Positions 37,850-46,273 of a stretch of DNA of 64,000 nucleotides are shown in pieces; the stretch's first letter is position 1, and every line of letters begins with the position of its first letter. Made by a program: the position numbers and the translations under genes. The stretch spans positions 124,001-188,000 of the forward strand of contig NZ_JMCG01000002.1 of NCBI RefSeq assembly GCF_000764325.1, in the 5' to 3' direction. This DNA comes from Vibrio navarrensis. Lineage in GTDB: Bacteria; Pseudomonadota; Gammaproteobacteria; Enterobacterales; Vibrionaceae. The notes under the pieces were generated by a model. That model did no database searches, was not told the origin of the DNA, and saw only the letters and a program-made list of their open reading frames with translations.

Positions 37850-38293
37850 TTAATCTAGGGTTAAACCAATATTACTCATGCACTCGTCACGCAATTCTTG
37901 GCGTAAATCTTTAATTAAATCAATATCACGTTCTGTCGCTTCACGTAATGGTCGGAAAATCGCCCATTGCACATCCCACTCCGCACATACCGCTTCATTC
38001 TCTTTCTGATTATCATTGGTAATCTTATCACCGGTTTGAGCTTCTTCCAACTGCGCCACCGTTCGCACTGAAATCTGACTGATTTTTTGCATTGATTCGT
38101 ACAGATCATCGCGATCCAACAAACCATGTAGTAAGGTAGACAATGCCTCACAAGCATCAATAGCGGGATACACCAAATAAAGCTCAAACTCATCCGTGGT
38201 TGGAATTAAGTCTTCTAACTTTTCTAACTGACGTTCGAAGTTGATCTTCGCATTTTTAACGGCTTTGTTGCGTAATTCGGTCAGAGAACCAAA
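37850..38293 (-). pseudogene. DUF416 (YjaG-like) gene lacking its 5' end
   Basis: The minus-strand frame gives 147 residues clearly related to E. coli YjaG: NAKINFERQLEKLEDLIP, LVYPAIDACEALSTLLHG, EWDVQWAIFRPL, and the end SNIGLTLD. The homology begins at FGSLTEL, corresponding to about residue 43 of YjaG. Before that the frame runs into a transposase fragment and a stop codon at 38315. No natural start remains; the first ATG-like start would be a GTG at 38176. The function of DUF416 is unknown. Confidence 0.75.
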
Positions 38294-38314
38294 CTGCCTG
38301 CAATTGGTTGATTC

Positions 38315-38420
38315 TTATACAATACACTGAGTTTCAGGCATACCAAGTCCTGTAAGTTTGTTCAGCGCTTTAATCATCGCGTAAGTTTCACCAACCTGAG
38401 CATTGTAGTACCCTTTCCAT
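38315..38420 (-). pseudogene. C-terminal fragment of a transposase
   Basis: A minus-strand frame, stop TAA at 38315-38317, reads KGYYNAQVGETYAMIKALNK then LTGLGMPETQCIV. It resembles the conserved C-terminus of an IS transposase, but I cannot name the family with confidence. It lies between the IS630 transposase stop and the truncated DUF416 gene, so it is probably the debris of the insertion that beheaded DUF416 and was later hit by IS630. Confidence 0.4.
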
Positions 38421-39545
38421 TTAGTTTTGAATGGTTAGTTCATCATAAGCCCGGTGAAGTTTATTCCGGGCTTTGTCTACATCAAACAACCATTCAATGG
38501 ATGCTTTCTCTGTATTGCGCATAGTCTCCCAAGCTTTAAGTTCCCGATGTAATTCCTCCCAACTCCCGATACGTCGATTAAGGCATTGCTGATTCATAAC
38601 GCCGATCTCAATCTCCACCATGTTGAGCCAACTGGCATGAGGGGGAGTATAGTGGAAAGTGATTTTCCTTAATATTCGACGAGCCTCTCCCGCAGGGAAC
38701 GTGTGATAAAGTGCGCCAGCCTTGTGAGTGGTAAAATTGTCTAATACAACATGAATTTGCTCTGCATCCGGGTAATGTTCATCAACTAACTCTTTCATGC
38801 ACCAAGCAAAGTCTTCGAACTTTTTGGTTTTTGTTGCTTTCGCATGTCGCCAACCATTATGTCGGTCATACATCAGGAAGATATTCGCTACCGCTTCCCT
38901 GCGATATTCATAATCGATGCGTTCTGGTTGTCCAGGTTTAGCTGAAATAGGCTCTCTTGTATGGGAAACCATCTGCTTCATGGCCTCATCGAAGTTAATG
39001 ACCGGCTCTTTGGGGTTGGCAGGTTGAGCATACAACTCCAAAACTTCTTCCATCTGTGCAATGAAGTCCGCATTGAGTTGACCAATGCACCACATTTTTT
39101 TCTGCCATGGTTTGAGTTGATTTTCCTTAAGTCGTGAGCGGATTGTTTCCAGAGAAATACTTTCTAAGTCCGTCAAAGCAATCAGCCTGTCTGCAATTAA
39201 AGAAAGCGTCCAGCGAGCGACCCCTTCAGGTGGCTTGGTACAGGCGATAGTGATAAGTGTGGCTTCCTCGCTTGAGCTTAATGCCTTCGGCTGCCCACGA
39301 CGTTTTCCTTCTTCCAGGGCAGATTGCAGGCCTTCTTCAACAAAACCGCGTTTGGTTCTATAGACCGTTGAAGTACTGGTGTTTAAGAGCTGGCATATTT
39401 CAGCGTCTGTATGTTGCCTGTGATTTGCCAGTAAAAGGATTTGGGCACGTTTTAGCTTTCTGGCGTTGTGCTTCCCTTTACTGGTGAGTTCGTTAAGTTC
39501 AGCAATTTCTTCACAAGTTAGTTCAACACGGTAGGAGATATTCAT
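38421..39545 (-). CDS. IS630 family transposase
   Basis: A 374-aa single-frame IS630/Tc1-mariner-type transposase. The N-terminal helix-turn-helix domains include CQLLNTSTSTVYRTKRGFVE. The DDE catalytic residues are seen in VINFDEAMKQ, HVVLDNFTTHKA and SWLNMVEIEIG. It appears intact. Candidate weak ends are TTTCCATTTAG near 38415 and its inverted counterpart near 39605-39618, which would make an element of about 1.2 kb. These ends need confirmation. Confidence 0.88.
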   Translation of the reverse strand: MNISYRVELTCEEIAELNELTSKGKHNARKLKRAQILLLANHRQHTDAEICQLLNTSTSTVYRTKRGFVEEGLQSALEEGKRRGQPKALSSSEEATLITIACTKPPEGVARWTLSLIADRLIALTDLESISLETIRSRLKENQLKPWQKKMWCIGQLNADFIAQMEEVLELYAQPANPKEPVINFDEAMKQMVSHTREPISAKPGQPERIDYEYRREAVANIFLMYDRHNGWRHAKATKTKKFEDFAWCMKELVDEHYPDAEQIHVVLDNFTTHKAGALYHTFPAGEARRILRKITFHYTPPHASWLNMVEIEIGVMNQQCLNRRIGSWEELHRELKAWETMRNTEKASIEWLFDVDKARNKLHRAYDELTIQN

Positions 39546-39618
39546 GGCATGATAGGCTTCATTCTTAAAACCAACAATTGATCATACTCCGGTAAAAATG
39601 TCGATCTAAGATGGGAAA

Positions 39619-39858
39619 ATGTCTGGGAAATACACCAAGAAACAAGGGCAGTATCTGGCCTATATTTACTACTACACCAAAGTGAATGGACGAGCGCCAG
39701 CTCATGCAGATCTACAAGATTACTTTGAGGTATCACCACCAAGTGTTCATCAGATGTTATTGAAGCTTGAAGAGCGTGGATTGATAACGAAAGAAGCTGG
39801 TGTCAGCCGAAGTATCAAGGTGGCTATTGATGTAAAAGAGCTACCATTGGATTGGTAG
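39619..39858 (+). CDS. Small winged-helix (LexA/MarR-like) DNA-binding protein
   Basis: A 79-aa protein consisting of one winged helix-turn-helix. It starts KYTKKQGQYLAYIYYYTK, with the recognition helix region SPPSVHQMLLKLEERGLI and a wing KEAGVSRSIKV, very like the N-terminal domain of LexA. It has no protease or ligand domain. It sits exactly between the IS630 transposase and the second IS982 transposase (19 bp before the latter). It could be an IS accessory regulator or a carried gene; which of the two is unresolved. Confidence 0.65.
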   Translation: MSGKYTKKQGQYLAYIYYYTKVNGRAPAHADLQDYFEVSPPSVHQMLLKLEERGLITKEAGVSRSIKVAIDVKELPLDW

Positions 39859-39877
39859 CTCAATCGATCAGAATTAA

Positions 39878-40768
39878 ATGGAAACGGTACTAGTAGACTT
39901 ATTCTGTCATGTCGATGATTTTTGTAAGGCTTTTCTACCCCAATGGCAAAAACTTCAACTCGAAAGTGGCGATAGGAAACGTAACCGGAAAGGACGAATG
40001 TCTGAAAGCGAAATTATGACCATCATTGTCGCTTTCCATATGTCTCACCAACGTGATTTCAAAAATTTTTATCTGGGAATTATCTGTCGTTATTACAAAA
40101 GTGATTTTCCAACACTCCTCAGCTACACCCGATTTCTTGAAGTGATGCCATCCGTGCTTATACCACTAAGTTCTTTCTTTACCCACGTTATAGGAGAGCC
40201 TACTGGTATTGAGTTTATTGATTCTACGAGTATTAAAGTCTGCCATAACTTACGCATACCAAGACACAAGGTATTCAAAGGAACAGCGGCAAGAGGTAAA
40301 GGAACAATGGGTTGGTTTTATAGATTTAAGCTGCACATTATTACCAATCATCTTGGCGGTATTGTGGCAGCTAAACTTACGCCCGCTAATACGGATGACA
40401 GAAAGCCCGTTCGGGAGCTGTCAAAAGGGCTATTAGATAAGCTTTATGCTGATAAAGGCTATATCAGTAAGGCACTTACTGACGATTTGAAAAAGGGCGG
40501 GATTACCCTTGTTACCACTCAACGGAAGAACATGAAACCTAAGGTATTAGCGGCTTGGGACAGAGCGATGTTGTCTAAACGGTTCATCATTGAAACCATC
40601 AACGACCAACTAAAGAATATCTCTCAGATAGAGCATTCTAGACACAGAAGTCTACATGGTTTCATGTTGAACTTACTCGGTGGATTAATCGCTTACTGCC
40701 TAAAACCAGAGAAGCCATCGTTAAACATCACAACCACTGAAAAATCAGGATTGATGGCGATGGCTTAA
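39878..40768 (+). CDS. IS982 family transposase, copy 2
   Basis: A 296-aa IS982 transposase with the same domain order as the copy at 34962 but clearly diverged, so the two are different elements. Motifs: DDFCKAFLPQW, GIEFIDSTSIKVC, KLYADKGYISKALTDDL and FIIETINDQLKNISQIEHSRHRS. The C-terminus MAMA has normal family length. A right terminal repeat follows at 40764-40782. No matching left repeat is found in the expected place, where the winged-helix gene lies instead, so this element may have lost its left end. Confidence 0.85.
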   Translation: METVLVDLFCHVDDFCKAFLPQWQKLQLESGDRKRNRKGRMSESEIMTIIVAFHMSHQRDFKNFYLGIICRYYKSDFPTLLSYTRFLEVMPSVLIPLSSFFTHVIGEPTGIEFIDSTSIKVCHNLRIPRHKVFKGTAARGKGTMGWFYRFKLHIITNHLGGIVAAKLTPANTDDRKPVRELSKGLLDKLYADKGYISKALTDDLKKGGITLVTTQRKNMKPKVLAAWDRAMLSKRFIIETINDQLKNISQIEHSRHRSLHGFMLNLLGGLIAYCLKPEKPSLNITTTEKSGLMAMA

Positions 40769-40782
40769 ACCGATCTCAGGTT
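40764..40782 (-). repeat. Right terminal inverted repeat of the inserted block (IS982-type)
   Basis: CTTAAACCGATCTCAGGTT (40764-40782) is an inverted match, 14 of 19, to the repeat at 34859-34877, and overlaps the stop region of the adjacent transposase. The sequence after it leads into the psp terminator and looks like native intergenic DNA. Confidence 0.5.
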
Positions 40783-40856
40783 AACTAAACCTTAGATGAC
40801 ATACGCTTTTTGTTCCAGTTTAGAACTTGAACAAGGTTAGAATCAGCAAAAAACAA

Positions 40857-40877
40857 GAGCAAGCCCGAAGCTTGCTC
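40857..40877 (-). terminator. Rho-independent terminator of pspABC
   Basis: An 8-bp stem GAGCAAGC/GCTTGCTC with a 5-nt loop, followed on the minus strand by TTGTTTTTTG. Confidence 0.85.
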
Positions 40878-40912
40878 TCACTTTTCTTATTGATTTTAGG
40901 GTATTAGTTCGC

Positions 40913-41302
40913 TTAGAGCTTGCTAAACTCGCGGTTCACTTTGAACGTATTAGACGTCACATACGCTTCCATATCGCGTACCCTGCCTTCAATTTTACTA
41001 AAGTCTCTTTCCAACACAGACAGCAGCTCTTCCGCGCTTTGCCCAGCCTGCCAAGGCTTTGCTTTGAGTTTGTGTTCCTGTTTTACCTTGAGATTCTCTT
41101 CATATCTCACCGGCTGCTTCTCCAGCATCAACGTCATCGCGACATAGGCCAAGATTACGAGAAAGCTGCCGCCGAGTAGCGCCGCCGAAATCACCAAGAT
41201 ACGAATCAGCCACACTTCCGCACCGAAAAAGTTGGCAATGCCTGCGCATACTCCAGAAAGTTTGCCATTCACCGGGTCACGGTATAGTTCTCTATCACTC
41301 AT
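40913..41302 (-). CDS. pspC: Phage shock protein C
   Basis: A 129-aa inner-membrane protein (E. coli 119 aa). The N-terminal PspC domain reads RELYRDPVNGKLSGVCAGIA, followed by one strong membrane helix (about 32-60) and a basic, then helical, cytosolic or periplasmic tail. PspC with PspB senses inner-membrane stress such as secretin mislocalisation and releases PspA from PspF. It overlaps pspB by 8 bp. Confidence 0.92.
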   Translation of the reverse strand: MSDRELYRDPVNGKLSGVCAGIANFFGAEVWLIRILVISAALLGGSFLVILAYVAMTLMLEKQPVRYEENLKVKQEHKLKAKPWQAGQSAEELLSVLERDFSKIEGRVRDMEAYVTSNTFKVNREFSKL

Positions 41303-41528
41303 ATCTGCGCCTCCAATCGGGTGTTTCTGCGTCGAGAATGCGCTCCAGAGTCTCTAGTCGGTTTTGCAACGATTCCGCTCGCTCCGATAGAGACTCTAGC
41401 CTTTGCAGATCGACATTAGATAGCCCGCTGCTGGCTTTGCGCTTACTACGGTAATGAAGGAACAACCAAAGTGGTGCGACAAAAATCAGAAAGACAATTA
41501 ATGGTCCAGCGATCACAAATGTCGTCAT
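41295..41528 (-). CDS. pspB: Phage shock protein B
   Basis: A 77-aa protein with an N-terminal membrane helix (FVIAGPLIVFLIFVAPLWLF) and a cytoplasmic coiled-coil with LQRLESLSERAESLQNRLET, as in E. coli PspB (74 aa). It is the partner of PspC in stress sensing. It starts 14 bp after pspA and overlaps pspC. Confidence 0.92.
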   Translation of the reverse strand: MTTFVIAGPLIVFLIFVAPLWLFLHYRSKRKASSGLSNVDLQRLESLSERAESLQNRLETLERILDAETPDWRRRYE

Positions 41529-41542
41529 AGTGGCTCCTTGGA

Positions 41543-42214
41543 TTATTTTTCTTGTGAGTTAACTTGTTCTTTTAGCTTTGCCAGCTCTTGTTCAATTTCG
41601 TCTTGCGCCTGAAGTTCTGCAAACTCTTGTTCAAGTGACTTGGACGCACCGCTGTTGGCGTAGAGATCCGCTTCCGCTTCAAGCTCATCGACTTTACGCG
41701 CGTACTGTTCAAACTTTGCCATCGCTTCATGGGTGCGGCCAGAACTTAGATGACGTTGTACATCGCGACGATTTGACGCCGCTTGATTGCGAATGGTCAG
41801 CGCTTGCTGCTTGGCACGTGTTTCGGCAATTTTGGTTTCCAGTTTGCCGATTTCCCCCGTCAACTTTTCGATGGTTTCTTCAACTAAGGTCTGCTCCGTA
41901 TGCAACCCTTTGATAATATCTTGCAATTTTTGTCTTTCAATCAGCGCGGCACGCGCCAGATCTTCACGCTGTTTGGTCAACGCTAAGGTCGCTTTTTGTT
42001 GCCAATCGGCGATCTGTGCTTCCATCGCTTCAACTTTACGTGCCAGCTCTTTTTTATCCGCTAACGCTTTAGCCGAGTTGGTGCGTACTTCAACGAGTGT
42101 GTCTTCCATTTCCTGAATAATGAGACGAATCATTTTTTCCGGGTCTTCAGCCTTGTCGAGCAATGCGCTGATGTTGGAATTGATAATGTCTGCAAAGCGA
42201 GAAAAAATGCCCAT
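41543..42214 (-). CDS. pspA: Phage shock protein A
   Basis: A 223-aa ESCRT-III-like coiled-coil protein (E. coli 222 aa). ATG 42214 follows GAGGAG; longer upstream reading frames cross the promoter and are excluded. The N-terminus [20 protein letters not shown] is the amphipathic helix, followed by long heptad-rich helices. PspA binds PspF to keep the operon off, and under stress it coats the inner membrane to limit proton leakage. First gene of pspABC. Confidence 0.95.
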   Translation of the reverse strand: MGIFSRFADIINSNISALLDKAEDPEKMIRLIIQEMEDTLVEVRTNSAKALADKKELARKVEAMEAQIADWQQKATLALTKQREDLARAALIERQKLQDIIKGLHTEQTLVEETIEKLTGEIGKLETKIAETRAKQQALTIRNQAASNRRDVQRHLSSGRTHEAMAKFEQYARKVDELEAEADLYANSGASKSLEQEFAELQAQDEIEQELAKLKEQVNSQEK

Positions 42215-42294
42215 AATGAAACTCCTCTGTGACTCTCTGGACTCGTGCGCTGTGTTAGGGTGCACGACATAAAATACTTGCTTGCTAAAGGTAT

Positions 42295-42310
42295 AACAAT
42301 AAGCGTGCCA
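42295..42310 (-). promoter_or_regulatory. Sigma-54 promoter of pspABC
   Basis: On the minus strand TGGCACGCTTATTGTT matches the -24/-12 element, with GT instead of GC at -12, a variation I also recall in the E. coli pspA promoter. It is 81 bp before the pspA start. PspF sites should lie between it and pspF. Confidence 0.8.
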
Positions 42311-42350
42311 ACTTAAATTTTCTTTTTTTTTCATGCAGATAGCAAGTCAC

Positions 42351-42378
42351 TTGTCTGATCACCACACTATGCTATGAT
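42351..42378 (+). promoter_or_regulatory. Sigma-70 promoter of pspF
   Basis: TTGTCT (42351-42356) and TATGAT (42373-42378) are 16 bp apart, 62 bp before pspF and divergent from the pspA promoter. Confidence 0.5.
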
Positions 42379-42440
42379 GATTCTCACCAATTTTTGGCAA
42401 ATTTTACCACTTCGCCTCTGCTGACCATGAGAAGGATGTT

Positions 42441-43475
42441 ATGAAGCAAAACCTTATCGGTGAATCGCCGGCTTTTCTTGCTGTGCTAGACAAAGTATCG
42501 CAACTGGCACCTATTGAGCGCCCGGTCTTGATCATTGGCGAACGTGGTACGGGAAAAGAGTTGATCGCCCAGCGGCTTCACTATCTCTCAAAACGTTGGG
42601 ATAAGCCATTGTTGTCGCTCAATTGCGCAACACTCAGTGAAGGCTTGATTGATTCTGAACTGTTTGGTCACGAATCTGGCTCGTTTACGGGATCAAAAGG
42701 AAAGCACAAAGGCCGTTTCGAACGGGCTGAAGGTGGCACTTTGTTTCTCGACGAGCTGGCGACAGCACCGCTTATGGTTCAGGAAAAGCTGCTGCGGGTG
42801 ATTGAATACGGCGAATACGAGCGAGTTGGTGGTCACCAATCACTGACCGCCGATGTGCGTTTAGTTTGCGCGACTAACGCTGATCTACCGCAAATGGCAG
42901 AAAGCGGTGTTTTTCGCGCCGACTTGTTAGACAGGCTGGCATTTGACGTCATTATGTTGCCGCCGCTTCGAGAGCGTCGCGAAGATATCTTATTGTTGGC
43001 CGAACACTATGCAATCAAGATGTGTCGCGAGCTAAAACTCGATTACTTCGTCGGTTTTACGCAAAACGCCCAAAACCAGTTGAACGAATACCCATGGCCG
43101 GGCAATGTGCGTGAGTTAAAAAACGTGGTCGAACGTGCTATCTACCGCCACGGGCTCGATCCTGATCCCATCGACGAACTAAGTTTCAATCCATTTGCCA
43201 CCAGTTGGACACAGAAAAACGCCTTAGTGACTCTGGCGGCTTCGCCCGCTAACCAAGAAGAGAGCAACCCTAGCGCAGCGAAAGAACCTCCCTCCACCGA
43301 GTTTAAATTCCCATTGGATTATAAACAGTGGCAAGAAAATCAAGATATCTTGCTACTCACACAAGTACTGGAAGAGAGCAAATACAATCAACGCCAAGCG
43401 GCTGACTTGCTCGGCTTGAGTTATCATCAGTTTCGCGGCATGGTGAGAAAATACGCATTAGTTGGGCAAAACTAG
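42441..43475 (+). CDS. pspF: PspF, sigma-54 activator of the psp operon
   Basis: A 344-aa activator with no N-terminal sensor domain, as expected for PspF. The AAA+ motifs are Walker A GERGTGKE and Walker B GGTLFLDELATA. The sigma-54-contacting loop, usually GAFTGA, reads GSFTGS here (GHESGSFTGSKGKHKGRFE). The C-terminal Fis-like helix-turn-helix is KYNQRQAADLLGLSYHQFRG. PspA binds and inhibits the AAA+ domain. It is divergent from pspABC and has its own promoter. Confidence 0.93.
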   Translation: MKQNLIGESPAFLAVLDKVSQLAPIERPVLIIGERGTGKELIAQRLHYLSKRWDKPLLSLNCATLSEGLIDSELFGHESGSFTGSKGKHKGRFERAEGGTLFLDELATAPLMVQEKLLRVIEYGEYERVGGHQSLTADVRLVCATNADLPQMAESGVFRADLLDRLAFDVIMLPPLRERREDILLLAEHYAIKMCRELKLDYFVGFTQNAQNQLNEYPWPGNVRELKNVVERAIYRHGLDPDPIDELSFNPFATSWTQKNALVTLAASPANQEESNPSAAKEPPSTEFKFPLDYKQWQENQDILLLTQVLEESKYNQRQAADLLGLSYHQFRGMVRKYALVGQN

Positions 43476-43611
43476 CCTAACCTAGCACGAAAAAGCAGCG
43501 TGACAATGTTACACTTAACACAATCACCAGAGTCCGTTTGCTCGAGTTGGCATACTTCGGCTGATGAGAAAAATAGCCGTTATAACGCCTTGCTGAAAAA
43601 CGAATTTGTGT

Positions 43612-43640
43612 TTGGACCCCAGTGATAAAAATGGTAGATT
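43612..43640 (+). promoter_or_regulatory. Sigma-70 promoter of sapABCDF
   Basis: TTGGAC (43612-43617) and TAGATT (43635-43640) with exactly 17 bp between, 54 bp before sapA. Confidence 0.6.
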
Positions 43641-43694
43641 AGTGCGCTATTTTGACGCTGATTCTCAGCTCATCCATACGAAACGTTTCATTTT

Positions 43695-45311
43695 ATGAAA
43701 ACATTAATACAGCTTGCATTCGGATTGATTGGCATCGGCCTGCTTACGGGATGTGGTAATGAAGTTGACCACACGGAAATCCGTAAGAGCGGTTTTGTTT
43801 TCTGTGGCCAGAGTAATCTGAAAACTTTTAACCCTCAGCTGATTGATAGCGGGATTACTGCAGACGCATTGAGTCCGCAAATTTACGATACCCTGCTCAC
43901 GTTGGATCCCACCACACATCAACCGATAGCGAGTATTGCCCAAGATTGGCAGGTGAATAAATCTGGCACCGAATACATTTTTAATTTGCGCACTGATGTC
44001 GCGTTTCAAAATACGGCTTGGTTTACCCCAACGCGCAACCTCAACGCGCAAGATGTAGTGTTCAGTTTTCGCCGTATCATTGACCCAACACACCCCTACC
44101 ATCTGGTTGGCGGTGGCAGTTATCCTTGGTTTACGGGAATCGATCTAGCGAACTTATTAACCGATGTGGTTGCCCTTTCCGATCATCAGGTAAAATTCAT
44201 TCTTAGCCGTCCTAACTTTGCTTTTTTATCGAATCTCGCCACCAGCCACGCGGTGATCCTTTCCGCCGAGTATGGCCATCAGTTGGCACAACAAGACAGC
44301 AAAGAGAAATTGGATCTCTACCCTGTGGGTAGCGGCCCTTTTGCGCTCGAAGAGTACCAAATCAACGATCTGGTTCGTCTGCGCCGCCATGAGCATTACT
44401 GGCGAGGGCCAGTTAAGATGGAGCAAGTGGTGTTCGATATTTCTCAGCGCGGAACAGGCACTTTAGCGAAATTGCTGCGTAACGAATGCGATGTGCTTAG
44501 CTCGCCGATCTCAAGCCAGATCCCCGTGATTGAAAAGCACCCCAGCATGGTTCTAACGGCAACACCTGCAATGAACGTTGCGTTTATAGCCATCAATACC
44601 AGCCATCAAGCGCTACAAGATGTCCGCGTTAGACAGGCGCTCAACTTAGCCATCAATCGACAAAATATCCTTGATTCTGTCTACTATGGCACAGGGACAC
44701 TCGCTTACACCTTGCTGCCACCAAGTTCTTGGGCTTACCAAAAAGATAGCGTCAAAATCCGTTTTGACCGTAACTACGCCTTAGCCCTGCTGCGTGAGGC
44801 GGGCTATGAGAGCGGATTAACGCTATCTATGTGGGTCCCATCTGAGCCAAGTGCCTACAATCCGAGCCCACGCAAAACCGCAGAACTGATTCAAGCCAAT
44901 TTGGCCGATATTGGGATTCAACTCAATCTGCTTTATGAAGAGCGTTTCGAGCGAGTATTGCCAGACGAAACGGCCGCGGATCTGATTCTCACTGGCTGGG
45001 TCGCTGACACAGGCGATCCGGATAACTTTCTGCGCCCACTGCTGTCGTGTAATTCAGAGCTTGCTGGCATTAACGTGGCGATGTGGTGCAACAGTGACTT
45101 CGATTTTCTGCTCGATCTGGCGCTTGAAACCGAAAAAAATCGTTATCGTTTAAACTTATATCGCCAAGCACAGAACATCCTCAATGAAGAGTTTCCTGTC
45201 ATTCCATTGGCACACGGTGTGCAATTTCGCGCCCACGACAAATCCCTGGTTGGTTTTAAATCCAGCCCGTTTAACTCACAACCTTTCGACAGTGTGGAGA
45301 GAACCTATTAA
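43695..45311 (+). CDS. sapA: SapA, peptide ABC transporter substrate-binding lipoprotein
   Basis: A 538-aa solute-binding protein family 5 member. The N-terminus is a lipoprotein signal (LLTGC, C20), so it is probably tethered to the inner membrane, unlike the soluble periplasmic SapA of enterics. The mature part shows the family pattern FNPQLIDSGITADALSPQIY and YPVGSGPFALEEYQ. In enteric bacteria SapA binds antimicrobial peptides or heme. It is the first gene of sapABCDF and its stop overlaps sapB by one base (TAATG). Confidence 0.92.
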   Translation: MKTLIQLAFGLIGIGLLTGCGNEVDHTEIRKSGFVFCGQSNLKTFNPQLIDSGITADALSPQIYDTLLTLDPTTHQPIASIAQDWQVNKSGTEYIFNLRTDVAFQNTAWFTPTRNLNAQDVVFSFRRIIDPTHPYHLVGGGSYPWFTGIDLANLLTDVVALSDHQVKFILSRPNFAFLSNLATSHAVILSAEYGHQLAQQDSKEKLDLYPVGSGPFALEEYQINDLVRLRRHEHYWRGPVKMEQVVFDISQRGTGTLAKLLRNECDVLSSPISSQIPVIEKHPSMVLTATPAMNVAFIAINTSHQALQDVRVRQALNLAINRQNILDSVYYGTGTLAYTLLPPSSWAYQKDSVKIRFDRNYALALLREAGYESGLTLSMWVPSEPSAYNPSPRKTAELIQANLADIGIQLNLLYEERFERVLPDETAADLILTGWVADTGDPDNFLRPLLSCNSELAGINVAMWCNSDFDFLLDLALETEKNRYRLNLYRQAQNILNEEFPVIPLAHGVQFRAHDKSLVGFKSSPFNSQPFDSVERTY

Positions 45312-46273
45312 TGTTTTGGTACACGGTTCGACGACTGAATCTGTTTGTCATTACGCTGACGATTCTGACCATCGCTGGCTTTTCCATTCTGCGTCTAGAG
45401 CCTGATTCCGTCTGGGCGAGAGCGGATTTTTGGCAAGGTTGGCAGCTTTATCTCAGCGAATTAACTCAGCTTAATTTTGGCGTGAGTAAGAATGGCAACC
45501 AAATCTTTGATGAGCTGGCAGTGGTGTTTCCCGCGACACTGGAGTTGTGTATTCTGGCCTTTCTACTGGCGCTATTTATCGGTATTCCGTTTGGCACGAT
45601 TGCGGGTATGAAGCAAGGAAAATGGGTCGACACCACCATCTCATTCATCTCCATGTCAGGATACTCTGCGCCGCTTTTCTGGGTCGCCCTGCTAATGTTG
45701 ATGGTTTTTTCGTTGCACTTTGAACTCTTCCCCGTGTCGGGCCGCTATGACTTGCTCTACGAAATTCCACATGTCACCGGTTTCGCTATTGTTGATGCGT
45801 TTTTGGCTCAAGGACCTTACAAAGCGCATGCACTGCAAAGTGTACTTGAGCATTTAGTGCTCCCTTGCTTGGTACTGGCACTCGCGCCAACCACACAGGT
45901 GATTGGCCTGATGCGTGCTTCTGTGGCCGATGTCATGAGCCAGAATTACATTCGTGCTGCGCGAATCAAAGGTTTGACCACCAGGCAGATTGTCACCCAA
46001 CACGTAATGCGCAATGCCATACCGCCAATTATCCCCAAAGTGGGCGTACAGCTTTCCAGTATGCTGACGCTGGTTATCATTACCGAGTCGATTTTTAACT
46101 GGCCTGGAGTAGGAAGATGGCTGCTTGATGCCCTCTCCAACCGAGATTATGTCTCCATTCAGGCAGGCGTTATGGTAGTGGCTACGTTGGTTCTGACGGC
46201 GAACATTCTGTCCGATCTGATTGGCGCGATGATAAACCCTCTGGTAAGGAAGGAATGGTATGCTAACCGATAG
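45311..46273 (+). CDS. sapB: SapB, ABC transporter permease
   Basis: A 320-aa inner-membrane permease of the DppB/OppB type with about six helices. It starts MFWYTVRRLNLFVITLTILT. The EAA loop is ASVADVMSQNYIRAARIKGL and the end is typical of the oligopeptide permease family. It pairs with SapC, which it overlaps by 14 bp. In E. coli SapBCDF has also been implicated in putrescine export. Confidence 0.93.
   Translation: MFWYTVRRLNLFVITLTILTIAGFSILRLEPDSVWARADFWQGWQLYLSELTQLNFGVSKNGNQIFDELAVVFPATLELCILAFLLALFIGIPFGTIAGMKQGKWVDTTISFISMSGYSAPLFWVALLMLMVFSLHFELFPVSGRYDLLYEIPHVTGFAIVDAFLAQGPYKAHALQSVLEHLVLPCLVLALAPTTQVIGLMRASVADVMSQNYIRAARIKGLTTRQIVTQHVMRNAIPPIIPKVGVQLSSMLTLVIITESIFNWPGVGRWLLDALSNRDYVSIQAGVMVVATLVLTANILSDLIGAMINPLVRKEWYANR

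Noticed and set aside
42215..42334. In-frame extension of pspA upstream of ATG 42214
   Set aside because: It would read across the sigma-54 promoter, and the ribosome site GAGGAG belongs to ATG 42214.
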